From: Candolleomyces eurysporus
Taxonomy: Eukaryota; Basidiomycota; Agaricomycetes; Agaricales; Psathyrellaceae
DNA length: 64,000 bases
Reading direction: 5' to 3'
NCBI GenBank assembly: GCA_027579435.1
Contig: JANBPK010000730.1
Location: 248,001 to 312,000, forward strand
In this document: in pieces, positions 46,493 through 57,093 of the stretch
How positions within the stretch are numbered: position 1 is the first letter of the stretch
Layout: each line of letters opens with the position of its first letter
Made by a program: the position numbers and the translations under genes
The notes under the pieces: model-generated
Seen by the model: the letters and a program-made list of their open reading frames with translations, nothing else
Database searches by the model: none
Told to the model about the DNA's origin: nothing

Positions 46493-47987
46493 TCACAGTT
46501 CGGACAGGCTTTCAGGCTTCAGATACGGACTCCAGTTATATTGGAGATCTAGCATTCCCCTTTCTGCAACTCGCCCAAATAACGCCCTCCACCGCGCAAA
46601 AAACACCTGGAGGTTTTTTCTCCACACTTGGTGCATCTCTATGGCCTTCGCGCGCGACGGTACTATATAAACAAATAATGAGTTCCCCGTCGGTTCACTC
46701 TCCCAAGCAAGGCGCAGAGTGACGGATTTGAGAAATGGCTGTCCCGCCAGCGCCTGGTCCAACTCGTTCCAACAACCCAGATCGACTTCATCGTCGTCGA
46801 AGATTTGCGGAAAGGTGTACTCCCAGTCTAAATCCCAGACCCAACCTAAATCCAGGAGGATCGAAGCGTGGTGTAGCGCGGGGGGCAGGGGTTGTGTGAA
46901 GATGTCGATTAGAGAGCGACAATCGCTGTAGACCGGAGTGGATAGTGTAGGCTCATAGGTGATGCCGACCGACAAGCTGCGGAGAGCGCGATATTGTGCA
47001 AAATGGCCAGGTTGAATAAATGCATTGTAATCTAGCAAAAAATTCCGGCGAATAAGTCCGAAGGAAGGCTATATCTAGGCGGCGGGATTACTCACTTGAA
47101 AGCCTGGTAATTGTTAATTCTTCAAGGGTCTCCGAGGCTTCGTTTGGGAGACTCCACACTGATTCATCGTCGAAATGGGTGCCGATCGTGAGTCTCTTTG
47201 CTCGTGAGAGGTTGAAATTGAAGGATGGTTCCGCTAGCCGCGTCGCCCAAGTTGCGATTCTATCGCCTGTGTTTGAATGGAGAGTGAACGAAACGTCTTC
47301 CAGATATCGTGGCTGCTTCTGGCTTTCGATCTTCGGTTTGTCGAAAATCGATTGATGTAAGTGCCAGTTCTCGTCCTGTGCACCAGGAGAGTTTAATTCC
47401 AGCTTGGTTACGTTGGTGGAGATGGATTGCAGGACCCATCTGGTAAATGAGGGCTTCGAATGGTTGAATAGTATGAGGTCGTCAAGTAGTAGATCAAGTG
47501 TGACGGACTGTAAGGAATGAGAAGCTAGAATCAGCCTTAATTGGGGTGGGCGAACTGCATTTAGGTTCCTTGAGGCAATTTGGAGATGAACGTGTTCAAG
47601 ATTCTCTCGAATCTGAACCGCAAGTGAAATCCATGGAAGTATTGAATCACAGACGTGTTCGTCGGACCTGAATAATGTTGACATGATAGTTAATGCCAAC
47701 GACTTGATGTATTTGTGAAGGTGGCTACTCCGTAGAATAACTTCTTTCTTCATTCTATTTGACCGCTGTTCCTGTGGATCCATATTGAGACGGTCGCCAA
47801 CCTCGAGTTGGAAGAATAGTCCCTGGGACCTGGGTTTTGGCGGTGTTCTCAAGTCCAGCTCCCGATAGAGATACTTTCGCGCAGGTGGTACACACGCGTG
47901 GGATACAAGGCAGAGACTTGAAAGGGCCTCAAAGTCATTCGACGAGAACCCAATGATTCTGTCAATTATATCTTGGTAGAGCGGCAT
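46493..47987 (-). CDS. F-box/LRR-like paralogue B
   Basis: Start MPLYQDIIDRIIGFSSNDFE at 47987 (an earlier in-frame ATG is not excluded). Exon 1 (47987-47096) reads through the F-box-like segment SLCLVSHACVPPARKYLYREL, IKSLALTIMSTL, LEHVHLQIASRNL, VTKLELNSPG, RYLEDVSFTLHS and LEELTITRLS. A 64-bp intron (47032-47095) is followed by exon 2: YNAFIQPGHFAQYRALRSLS, DLGCWNELDQALAGQPFL, and YNWSPYLKPESLSEL. About 475 residues, no break. Same architecture as A, C and D. Probably a lineage-specific F-box receptor. Confidence 0.75.
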
Positions 47988-48184
47988 CTGCTCCGAGTCT
48001 GCGTCAGACCTGTAGCCAATCTCCGTCAATTTACGCTAAAACAGGATAAGTGGAAATTTGAATACCCTTTGCACCGTTGTATAAGTGATACGAGGTCAAT
48101 GTCGCGTCGTGAGATGGGAGTAAACACCAGAGATGCTGTGAGTCAACGTCAACCGAATTGTTGTCCGTAACTTGGATCTCAGCT

Positions 48185-48199
48185 CATCTTATCTTATCC
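48185..48199. promoter_or_regulatory. Tandem GATA-type element
   Basis: CATCTTATCTTATCC; the reverse strand reads GGATAAGATAAGATG, two overlapping WGATAR sites. Similar strings occur at 52095, 53984, 56898 and 60220. Confidence 0.4.
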
Positions 48200-48227
48200 G
48201 ACGCTGATGACGTCCCATCATTTTGAG

Positions 48228-48275
48228 GCTTGCGCTCGAACCTGCTTGCGCTCGAACCTGCTTGCGCTCGAACCT
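48228..48275. repeat. Tandem repeat, 3 x 16 bp
   Basis: Three perfect copies of GCTTGCGCTCGAACCT, in the divergent promoter of F-box B and the H+-ATPase. Confidence 0.9.
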
Positions 48276-48593
48276 CTTCATCATACATACTCATGGATTC
48301 TTTAGGCTTCAGCTACCGCGCTCGCCAGTCTCGGGGGCTCAGCTTGTTCATGTAACAGGTTGAAATTGAGACTATTCAGACGACGACTGGTGCTATTTGT
48401 AACTGTGACGGGCAGCCACACTCGGGCGAATGGGCCCAAGGCCTGAGTTAGAATGGCTGGCACCTAGTTCTTTATCATTCCGCATTGAAAGGCCAACCGG
48501 CCGACAGTGGCTTCCTTCCTCTCTTTCTGGCTCCCTCTCTGTCGCAAGATATCCCCCTCGCCATCCTAGCTTTCTCTCACCGCTGGTGGCGGC

Positions 48594-51500
48594 ATGAGTT
48601 CGACGAACGAGAAGACCAACGACGGTACCCTACCATTAAATCCAGAGCCGCCAAGCGGTCCTCTTCCTCCTGGTACTCAGAGAACGGCGAGCAACGCACC
48701 AAAGAGGCTTCAAGAACCAGAAAGTGACAATGAGAAACCGTCCCGTGCGTCTCTATCTCCTATATGATTATTTTTGGTCCTTCGCTGGCTAACATCTTTC
48801 CTAGATGCCAAAGTCGACATGGATAGTGTAAGCCGCGCCCTCTTACCCTGTCCCTCTCTTCCTTACGCGGTTCACCTAGATCCAACTCACGGCGGAGGAC
48901 TTGTATGACAAGGAAAAAGTGGATCTAGAGACGATTGTGATCCCCGATGTCATGCAGCTGCTTCAGTGCGACGACAGTGGGCTCTCTCACGAAGAAGTAG
49001 ATCGACGTCTCGAGATTTTTGGACCTAACAAACTCGAAGAGAAGAAGCAGAACCCCATCCTTCAAGTACCGATCCCCTTCTTGTGCCACGACTAGCTTGG
49101 CTTACCATTGTTGTTCGCAGTTTCTCAGCTTCATGTGGAACCCCTTATCTTGGGTGATGGAGGCCGCTGCCGCTGTAGCCATCCTTCTGTCAAACGGTCA
49201 GGGCTCTCCGCCGGATTGGGAGGATTTCTGTGGTATAATTGCTCTCTTGTTCCTCAACTCCGCCATTGGGTACTACGAAGAAAGTAACGCCGGAAATGCT
49301 GTCAAGGCACTTATGGACGCTCTCGCCCCTAAAGCGAAAGTCAAACGCGACGGGCAATGGCTGGAGATCGAATCGGCGTCCCTCGTACCTGGAGACATCA
49401 TCTCGTTCAAGATTGGCGATGTCGTTCCTGCGGATTGTCGTCTGCTAGAAGCTGTCAACGTCTCCATCGACCAGGCTGCACTGACTGGCGAATCTCTTCC
49501 TCAGAATAAGAAGGTTGGCGATCAGTGCTTCTCGTAAGTCCCTTCCTAATGCCGACAGCTGTGGCTAACATTGAGCCAGCGGTTCTACGTGCAAGCAAGG
49601 AGAGGCTGAAGGGGTCATTATTTCTACTGGTGCCAACACTTTCTTTGGTCGTGCTGCATCGCTCGTTGGTCAAGACGACGATACTACTGGTCATCTGCAA
49701 AGAATTCTGGCGCACATCGGGTCTTTCTGTCTCGTCACAATTGGTATCTTCGTCGTCGCCGAGATCTTCGTGATGTGCGCTGGCTTCCGCTTTCAATACC
49801 GACGGGGCTTGAACAATATTCTCGTCCTTCTCATTGGCGGGATACCTATTGCGATGCCTACTGTGCTCTCCGTCACTCTCGCTGTCGGCGCCACTCAGCT
49901 CGCGCAGTACAAGGCTATTGTTACGCGGATCACAGCTATCGAGGAACTGGCTGGCGTGACTATCCTTTGCTCTGACAAGACTGGTACCCTTACGACCAAC
50001 AAGTTAACTATCGATCGCAGTACTATCAAGGCTTACGGCCAATTCTCCCTCGATGAGGTCATCCTCCTCGCTGCCTACGCCTCTCGGACGGAGAACCAGG
50101 ACGCCATCGATTTAGCGACTGTGGGTGCCCTTGGAGACCCCAAGCTCGCTCGAGAGGGTATCAAGCTCCTTGATTTCAAACCGTTCAACCCTGTAGACAA
50201 GCGTACAGAGATCACCTATCGCGAGCTGTCTTCCGGGAAACTCAAGCGTGTTACGAAAGGGATGACTGGAATTATCATCGAGCTCTGCACTCGGAACAAG
50301 ACAGAGGAGCTGGAGACACGCGTGGAAGCGGATGTCGAAGAGTATGCGAGTCGTGGCCTTCGAGCCTTGGCTGTCGCATACGAGGAGGTTCCTGGAGATG
50401 ACCCTGGGGGTGAAGGAAACGGCTTCGAAATGATTGGCCTTCTATCGATTTTCGATCCGCCTCGCGACGATACGAAGTCCACGATTGACGAGGCTCAGGT
50501 GCTAGGGGTCAGGGTCAAGATGGTTACTGGTGATCAGCTGGCTATCGCGAAAGAAACTGGTCGACGTCTGGGTCTTGGAGATCGTATGCATCCAGCAAAG
50601 GTGCTGAAAGACGGCCCAGGACCGGGCAGCGAATTCCCCAATTTGGATGCGATGATTATGGATGCCGACGGATTCGCTGGAGTCTTCCCCGAGCACAAGT
50701 ACGAAATCGTCAGGCGCTTACAAGGACTTGGACATCTGGTGGCTATGACTGGTGATGGTGCTAACGACGCTCCTGCTTTGTCTCGTGCTAATGTCGGTAT
50801 TGCCGTCGAGGGTGCCACCGACGCTGCTAGAGGAGCCGCTGATATCGTCTTGACTGAACCTGGTCTGTCCACTATCGTCCATGCGATTCGCCAATCTCGT
50901 ATCATCTTCCAGCGGATGCGCAACTATTCCATCTACGCCTGTGCTGTCACCATTCGTATCGTCGTCTGCTTTGCTATCCTCGTGTTCACCTACAAGTTCG
51001 ATTTCCCGCCGTTCATGGTTCTGGTTATTGCCCTGCTGAATGACGGGACTATCATGACGCTCTCTCTGGATCGTGTCCTTCCCTCTACGGCCCCTGATGC
51101 TTGGAACTTGGCCGAGATCTTTGCCTATGCGATTGCGTATGGCATGTACCTCACGGCTTCAACGTAAGTAATGACTTTCCTCCCGTCACTCCAATGCTAA
51201 CATGAAGACTCTATAGTGTGGCTTTTATCGTCGTCATCGTTCAGACAGACTTCTTCGAGCGCAAGTTCGGTGTTACGCTCAACGATCCCAGCAGACACAA
51301 CGGCGTCCTGATCGATAAGAACGACCCTCAGCTGCATATGATTGCCTACCTCCAGGTCGCCATCATCTCTCAAGCTTTGATTTTCGTGACTCGCTCGCAT
51401 AGTTTTTTCTTCATGGAGCGACCCTCTGTCGCGCTGGTGGCTGCCTTCTGCCTCGCTCAACTCGTTTCTTCGATTATTGCTGCTTATGGTGACTGGGGCT

Positions 51501-51969
51501 TTACCAATATTCATTCGATCTCGGGTGGGTGGATTGGTATTATCTGGGTATGGGTGAGTGGCGCCCCTCGTTCTTACGACCCTCTTTCCTCGTGCTAAAT
51601 GTTCTCAAGAATATAATCTGGTTTGTCCCCTTGGATTGGATCAAGTTCGGTATGCGCGCAACAGTCATCAAGTGGATTGAGCAACGCAAGCAGGCAAGGA
51701 TCGCTAAAGCCACTGCTGAAGCTGCTGGTGCACCCATGGAGCGGAGGGTGTCCCGTGCGCAGTCGATACATGAATCGCTCTACTCTAATCGGACGACGTT
51801 TTTGAGGCGGACCATGAGGAGGTTCAATTTGGGTCGGAAGGTTTCGGTGAAGCCGGAGGAGTTAAAGCGCATTTCGAGTGCGGCAGCCTTGAGTACGGGC
51901 GAGAAGCTTCGTCGTCGTCCAAGTGTGGCGCCTCCGATACCTCATGGTGGTGTCCCCATCTCGAGGTGA
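48594..51969 (+). CDS. PMA1: Plasma-membrane H+-ATPase (P-type IIIA)
   Basis: Pumps protons out of the cell and powers secondary transport. Start ATG 48594 ([20 protein letters not shown]), early microexons, then [15 protein letters not shown]. Motifs: [29 protein letters not shown] (TGES, actuator), [15 protein letters not shown] (phosphorylated Asp in DKTGT), [35 protein letters not shown] (hinge), and the late helices [19 protein letters not shown]. The C-terminal regulatory tail is basic ([17 protein letters not shown]) and ends GGVPISR with TGA 51967-51969. About seven introns. All catalytic motifs intact. A 70-bp piece of its last exons is duplicated at 53894-53963. Confidence 0.95.
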
Positions 51970-52319
51970 TCTTGTGCTCTACTTCTTATTAGATATCCGA
52001 GTTATACCCTGCCTATCAGTATTGTATACCCTCCACCTCTATCATGGTTATGGCCATTTGTTTTGTTGCATCTGCACCGTTTTTAATCACACTTTTATCT
52101 TATCTTATCTAGTATGCACATTTACATAACCGAGGTCGACTGCACTCTGGCCCAATCCATTTCTTGGTGTGTTACCATCATCCAAGAACGCGACTTTTAC
52201 CTCGTTTCGGTAGAATCAAGGCCCGCTCACCGAGTATTAATCATGCAAAGGGTACTCAACTCCCCACTTCTCTCGACTAAATTTGACAGAGATTACCACA
52301 GGATGCTGAGCAAGGACAA
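51970..52319. promoter_or_regulatory. Intergenic between H+-ATPase and F-box C, with GATA-type repeat
   Basis: Short region serving as H+-ATPase terminator and F-box C promoter. The element TTATCTTATCTTATCT at 52095-52110 carries three overlapping GATA sites on the minus strand and is copied, with flanks, to 53984-53999 upstream of paralogue D. Confidence 0.5.
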
Positions 52320-53821
52320 ATGTCACTCTACCAAGATATTTTCGACAGAGTAATTGAACTCTCATCCGACGACCTCAATTCCCTTGCAAGTCTTTGTCGT
52401 GTCTCTCGCTTTTGCGTACCGATTGCGCGAAAGCATCTTTATCGGAAGCTGGATTTGAGAAAACAGTCCGACTCATCCGACAAGCACCGACGAGTGGGTA
52501 ACGCCCAGGCGTACACCGACCAGAGAGGCCAGAAGCAACGGGCAGAGAAAACAAAGAGGGAGGCTGTTCTTAGGAACAGCCACCTTCAAAAATACGTTAA
52601 ATCATTGGCATTGACTATCATTGCCAATCTCAACTCTGACGAGGTTTGCGCTTGGGGTAACCAATCGACAATGCTTCCATATATTTCGTTCGCGGTTCAG
52701 ATCAGGGCGAGCCTCGAGGATGTTCATCTGCGAATTGTCCCGGGGGAACTCGACTCAGCTTCAGTGCGCCCTCAAGTCAGCCAAATTTTGGCTTCTCCCT
52801 CCTTGAAATCCGTGACTTTGAACCTAATTCGCGACAGATCTCTGCCGATTCCTAATCGTCCAAGGCTCCGACCTCCGTTTCCCGAGTGGATCTTACAGTC
52901 AATCTCCAGCAGCGTGACCAGGCTGGACATGACCGCTCCCGGGATATGGCGCGAGAAATCACCCTCATCCGGGTTGAATGCTCCAAGACCCGCGATGAGG
53001 GGTCAGAGAGAGCCGCGGTTTCTCGAAGATGTCTCCTTCACCATGTGCAGTTCACGCCTTGGGGATGACATCGTGGATTGGGCAGCACGACTAGGAGAAC
53101 CGTCTTTCAATTTCGACCTCTCACGGGCAAAGAAGCTCACGATCAAAACCCATTCATTGGATAAGTCACTCTGGAGTCTTCTAGACCAAGCCTCAGAAAC
53201 ACTGGAAGAGTTAACAATTGGCTGCCTTCCATGTGAGTGGCCGCACTGTGGACTGTGTGTTCACCTGCTTACTACGACATGTTTCTAGACGACGTACCAT
53301 CCTCCCCACTCGATCGCTTCGCACAATATCGTGCAATTCATACTCTGTCGCTCAATCTCACCTATCAGGCCAAAGTGACGTCTCTGATGTACAAAGGTTG
53401 CCGTTCTCTAATCGCCATTTTTACGCATCCCCTGCCCTCCACCCTGCACCATGTTTCAATCACCCTGGACCTAGGATATTTCATTGACACAGACTGGGAA
53501 TACGCCTTCCCCCAGACTTTTGACGACGAAGACGTTAACCTCGATTGTTGGGACGAGTTGGATAAGGCGTTGGCTGGACAATTGTCCGTCAAGTCGGTCA
53601 CTATCTACCTCGCTTGGGAAAACCGACGGCCGAGGGAAGCACGGGCTGGACACTCGCTACCGATTTCCTTCTTTCTACCGCGTCGAAAGGCCACAGAGAT
53701 GCGAGAAGTGTGGAGAGAGAACATTCAGGTATTCCTTGCGCGATGGAAGGAGTTATTTGGACGAGTTACACAAAGGGGAATACTGGATCTTCGATATATT
53801 TGGACCACCTGGTATCTCTGA
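52320..53821 (+). CDS. F-box/LRR-like paralogue C
   Basis: Start MSLYQDIFDRVIELSSDDLN at 52320, then SLCRVSRFCVPIARKHLYRKL (F-box-like N-terminus). Exon 1 ends at 53232 (CLP plus one base); a 56-bp intron (gtgagt to ctag) is followed by exon 2 from 53289: DVPSSPLDRFAQYRAIHTLS, LDCWDELDKALAGQLSVKSV and RGILDLRYIWTTWYL. Leucine-rich strands include KSVTLNLIRD, TRLDMTAPG, LEDVSFTMCS and LEELTIG. About 480 residues, intact. Very similar to D, the result of a tandem duplication. Confidence 0.8.
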
Positions 53822-53893
53822 TGCCTGAGTGACTGTTGAGCTATTTTAGCAAACGAGTTCTAGTAATGTATATGCGAATGTTGCAGAAGCCAA

Positions 53894-53963
53894 CCTCTTT
53901 CCTCGTGCTGAATATCCTAAAGAATATAATCTGGTTTGTCACTTTGGATTGGATCAAGTTCGG
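53894..53963 (+). pseudogene. Duplicated scrap of the H+-ATPase 3' coding region
   Basis: These 70 bases match 51581-51650 of the ATPase gene (CCTCTTTCCTCGTGCT through NIIWFVTLDWIKFG) and are joined directly to sequence matching 52076 onward. It marks the breakpoint of the duplication that made paralogue D: the unit began inside the ATPase gene and lost about 425 bp between. Confidence 0.85.
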
Positions 53964-53983
53964 CGCCGTTTTTAATCATACTG

Positions 53984-53999
53984 TTATCTTATCTTATCT
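53984..53999. promoter_or_regulatory. Copied GATA-type repeat upstream of F-box D
   Basis: TTATCTTATCTTATCT, the duplicate of 52095-52110, retained unchanged while its flanks have drifted. Confidence 0.4.
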
Positions 54000-54195
54000 A
54001 GTATGTGCATTTCAACTGCATTCTGGTCTAATCCATTTCTTGGTGTGTTACCATCATCCAAGAACGCGACGTTTACCTCGTTTCGGTAGAATCAAGGCTC
54101 ACTCACCGAGTATCAATCATGCAAAGGGTACTCAAGTCCCCACTTCTCTCGACTAAATTTGACAGAGGTTGCCACAGGATGCCGAGCAAGGACAA

Positions 54196-55697
54196 ATGTC
54201 ATTCTACCAAGATATTGTCGACAGAATAATTGAACTCTCATCCGGTGACTTCAAGTCCCTTGCAAGTCTTTGTCGCATCTCTCGCTCTTGCGTACCGACT
54301 GCGCGAAAACTTCTTTATCGGAAGCTGGATTTGAGAAAACAGTCCAACTTGTCCGACAGGCACCTCCGGGTTGGTAACACCCAGGCGTACACCGACCAGA
54401 GAGGCCAGAAGATAAGGGCAGAGGAAGAAAAGAGGGAGGTTGTTCTTAGAAGCAGCCACCTTCAAAAATACGTTAAATCATTGGCATTGACTATCGTTGC
54501 CAATCTCAATTCTGACGAGATTTGCGCTTGCGGTGATCAATCGACAATGCTTCCATGTATTTCGTTCGCGGTTCAGATCAGGGCAAATCTCGAAGATGTT
54601 CATCTGCGAATTGTCCGAGGAGAACTCGACTCAGCTTCAGTGCGCCCTCAAGTCAGCCAAATTCTGGCTTCTCCCTCCTTGAGATCCGTGACTTTGAACC
54701 TAATTCGTGACAGATCCTTGCCGATTCCTTTTCGTCCAAGACCCCGACCTCCATTTCCCGAGTGGATCCTACAGTCAATATCCAGCAGCGTGACCAGGCT
54801 AGACATGACCGCTCCCGGGGTATGGTGCGAGAAATCACCCTCATCCGAGTTGAATGCTCCAAGACCCGCGATGAAGGGACAGAGAGAGCCACGGTATCTC
54901 GAAGATGTCTCCTTCACCATGTGCAGTTCACGTCCTGGGGATGAGATCGTGGATTGGGCAGAGCGACTAGAGGAGCCATCTTTCAATTTCGACCTCTCAC
55001 GGGCAAAGAAGCTCACGATCAAAACCCATTCATTGGATGAGTCACTCTGGAGTCTTCTAGACCAAGCCTCAGAGACACTGGAAGACTTAAAAATTGGCTG
55101 CCTTCCATGTGAGTGACCGCACTGTGGACTGTGTGTTCATCTGCTTACTACGACATGTTTCTAGACGACGTAGTATCCTCCCCACTCGATCGCTTCGCAC
55201 AATATCGTGCAATTCATACTCTGTCGCTCAATCTCATCTATCAGCCCAAAGAGAAGTTTCTGATGTACAAAGATTGCCGTCCTCTAGTCGCCATTTTTAC
55301 GCATCCCCTGCCTTCCACCCTGCAGCATATTTCGATCACCTTGAACTTAGGGTGTTTCTTTGACACAGACTATGAACACACCTTCCCCCAGATTTTTGAC
55401 GACGAAGACGTTAACCTCGATTGTTGGGACGAGTTGGATGAGGCGTTGGCCGGACAGTTGTCCGTCAAGTCGGTCGCTATCTACCTTGCTTGGGAAAACC
55501 GACAGCGGAGGGATTCATGGCCTGAACACTTGCTACCCATTGCCTTCTTCCTACCGCGTGAAAAGGCCATGGAGATGCGAGAATTATGGAGAGAGAACAT
55601 CCAGGTATTTCTTGCGCGATGGAAGAAGTTATTTGGACGAGTTACACAAAGGGGAATACTGGATCTTCGATATATTTGGACCACCTGGTATCTCTGA
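54196..55697 (+). CDS. F-box/LRR-like paralogue D
   Basis: Start MSFYQDIVDRIIELSSGDFK at 54196. The upstream in-frame codons come from a TTG and are not needed. Exon 1 ends at 55108 and exon 2 runs 55165-55697, with the same splice sites as paralogue C. The product matches C over its whole length, with a different stretch in the exon 2 start (DVVSSPLDRFAQYRAIHTLS) and end (RGILDLRYIWTTWYL identical). Both reading frames are intact despite many substitutions, which suggests the duplicate is under selection rather than decaying. Confidence 0.8.
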
Positions 55698-56328
55698 TCC
55701 TGAGTGACCGTTGAGCCATTTTAGCGAACGAGTTCTATTAATACATATGCGAGTATTGCAGAAGCCGACCCTCAGACACGCACGTTGGTGGGTAGAACCT
55801 TCTGTGACATCTTCTTCGGTTTCAGCGCTCTAGCAGGAATGTTTCAGGAAGATTCCTATATCAGTCGGCTTGCTGGGCCACCCTTCTTCCTCCCGAGCAC
55901 TTTTCATGATCCCAACTTTCAACTTGAGCACAGGTAATTGAATCGTTGATCAGCGTAAGGGGGTTGTCTCAAGAAGCCTAGAGCACCATGATGCGCACCA
56001 TACCTATCTCGGGAATTTAAAAGACTCTTTGGCGCGTGGTTGAGCGCCCCGGGCCAATGCGGCGGCCAGGATCCTCAGGGATTTACAAGTATTCCGAGAG
56101 CGAATCAAGCCAGAGGCTCCGGTGGGGACTCCTCCAAGAAACACAGCCTTTGTTGACCCTTCAATCATCCTTCAAGCAGTTGAATCCTGGTGACATGATA
56201 GAACTCGTTGAGAAGGGCTCCACCGATTCATACCATGCCAAATGGAAAGGTATATATTAGAGGAGTCGAGCTGAGGCAATGAACTCATTCCACAAGAAAC
56301 ACCTCTCTCTTGTCGATTGGTTCCTACA
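55698..56328. other. Intergenic before secreted gene 3
   Basis: The first part repeats the 3' flank of paralogue C. A 75-codon frame at 56036-56260 has no domain features. TATATATTAG at 56251-56260 lies 69-78 bases before the secreted gene 3 ATG and is its likely TATA element. Confidence 0.45.
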
Positions 56329-56760
56329 ATGTCCAAAAATCTTAGCCTTGCTGTAGCGTTCGTCCTCACTGCCCTCGCGTTTACCCAGCAAGCTCAAGCC
56401 ATTCCCAACAATGGCGCTGCTGGTGCGAAGGTCCTCGGTATGTCAACGACAATTTCAATCTTTTGCCGTAGCTAGGTGTGCGCTGTGTTCGAGTATCTTC
56501 TCTGACAAGGCTATCCCAATTCGCAATGCTACTTGAATAGGAACGACCGGGTGCGGATTCCGCCTCAAGAGCCCGACTCCCGACTCGCCCGGATACTCTC
56601 CAAGCTCTGCTCAGTGCAACAATGCTCAGGTGAGCGATACCTTGAGATGGACGCGACACAGGACTAACTTGAGTGGCAAAATCCAGGAGAGATTTGTTAG
56701 TTTTGGGATCCTTCCCGTCATGCTCCCGATGGCATACTATTTAGGATACGAATATTTGTA
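56329..56760 (+). CDS. Small secreted protein, family member 3
   Basis: Start ATG 56329 gives MSKNLSLAVAFVLTALAFTQ then QAQA, a signal peptide like those of members 1 and 2. Exon 1 ends at 56437 (AGAKVLG). Exon 2 (56541-56629) reads TTGCGFRLKSPTPDSPGYSP and SSAQCNNAQ, the conserved block, here with two cysteines. The end is uncertain: splicing at 56687 gives a tail reading ERFVSFGILPVML and a stop at 56758-56760. The gene is on the plus strand and 13 kb from members 1 and 2. Confidence 0.6.
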
Positions 56761-57093
56761 ACCTCTTTATGGACTTACTACCATGTTCACCTTCTTCGTT
56801 GACCATGTACTTTCATTCAGTAAATATTGATGTCAAATTCGATGCGCTTGGACCCGTTGGCAGAATATTTGATCCTCGTCCAAAAATCTGATCCACGCAT
56901 CTTATCTTATCTGAGACGAGTTGACTAATTTTTGTCAATCTCTGATTCATTGATCGGTGCCGCGAGAGATTAGAATAGCAGATTCGCGTCTTCATTACCC
57001 TCAGTCAGTATTGAGCTGACTAAAGCCCCAAAGCAACCCTTTAAAAAGGGCTACCAAGCTCATTAGAAAAGAGCACTAACCCACGACGACGAC
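56761..57093. promoter_or_regulatory. NMD3 upstream region with GATA-type repeat
   Basis: Secreted gene 3 end to NMD3 start. GCATCTTATCTTATCTG at 56898-56913 repeats the GATA-type string. No gene supported. Confidence 0.4.

Larger units (their letters stand above)
47988..48593. promoter_or_regulatory. Divergent promoter between F-box B and the H+-ATPase
   Basis: This 600-bp region separates two divergently transcribed genes. It holds a tandem GATA-type element (48185-48199), a 3 x 16-bp repeat (48228-48275) and a long pyrimidine-rich tract (about 48511-48545) ahead of the ATPase ATG, the usual form of a strong fungal transcription start. Confidence 0.5.

Noticed and set aside
48228..48275. 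CRISPR-like array
   Set aside because: The repeats are directly adjacent without spacers and the genome is eukaryotic.
56036..56260. 75-codon frame with a HAKWKG ending that recalls chromodomains
   Set aside because: Too short and lacks the aromatic cage residues; overlaps the promoter of secreted gene 3.
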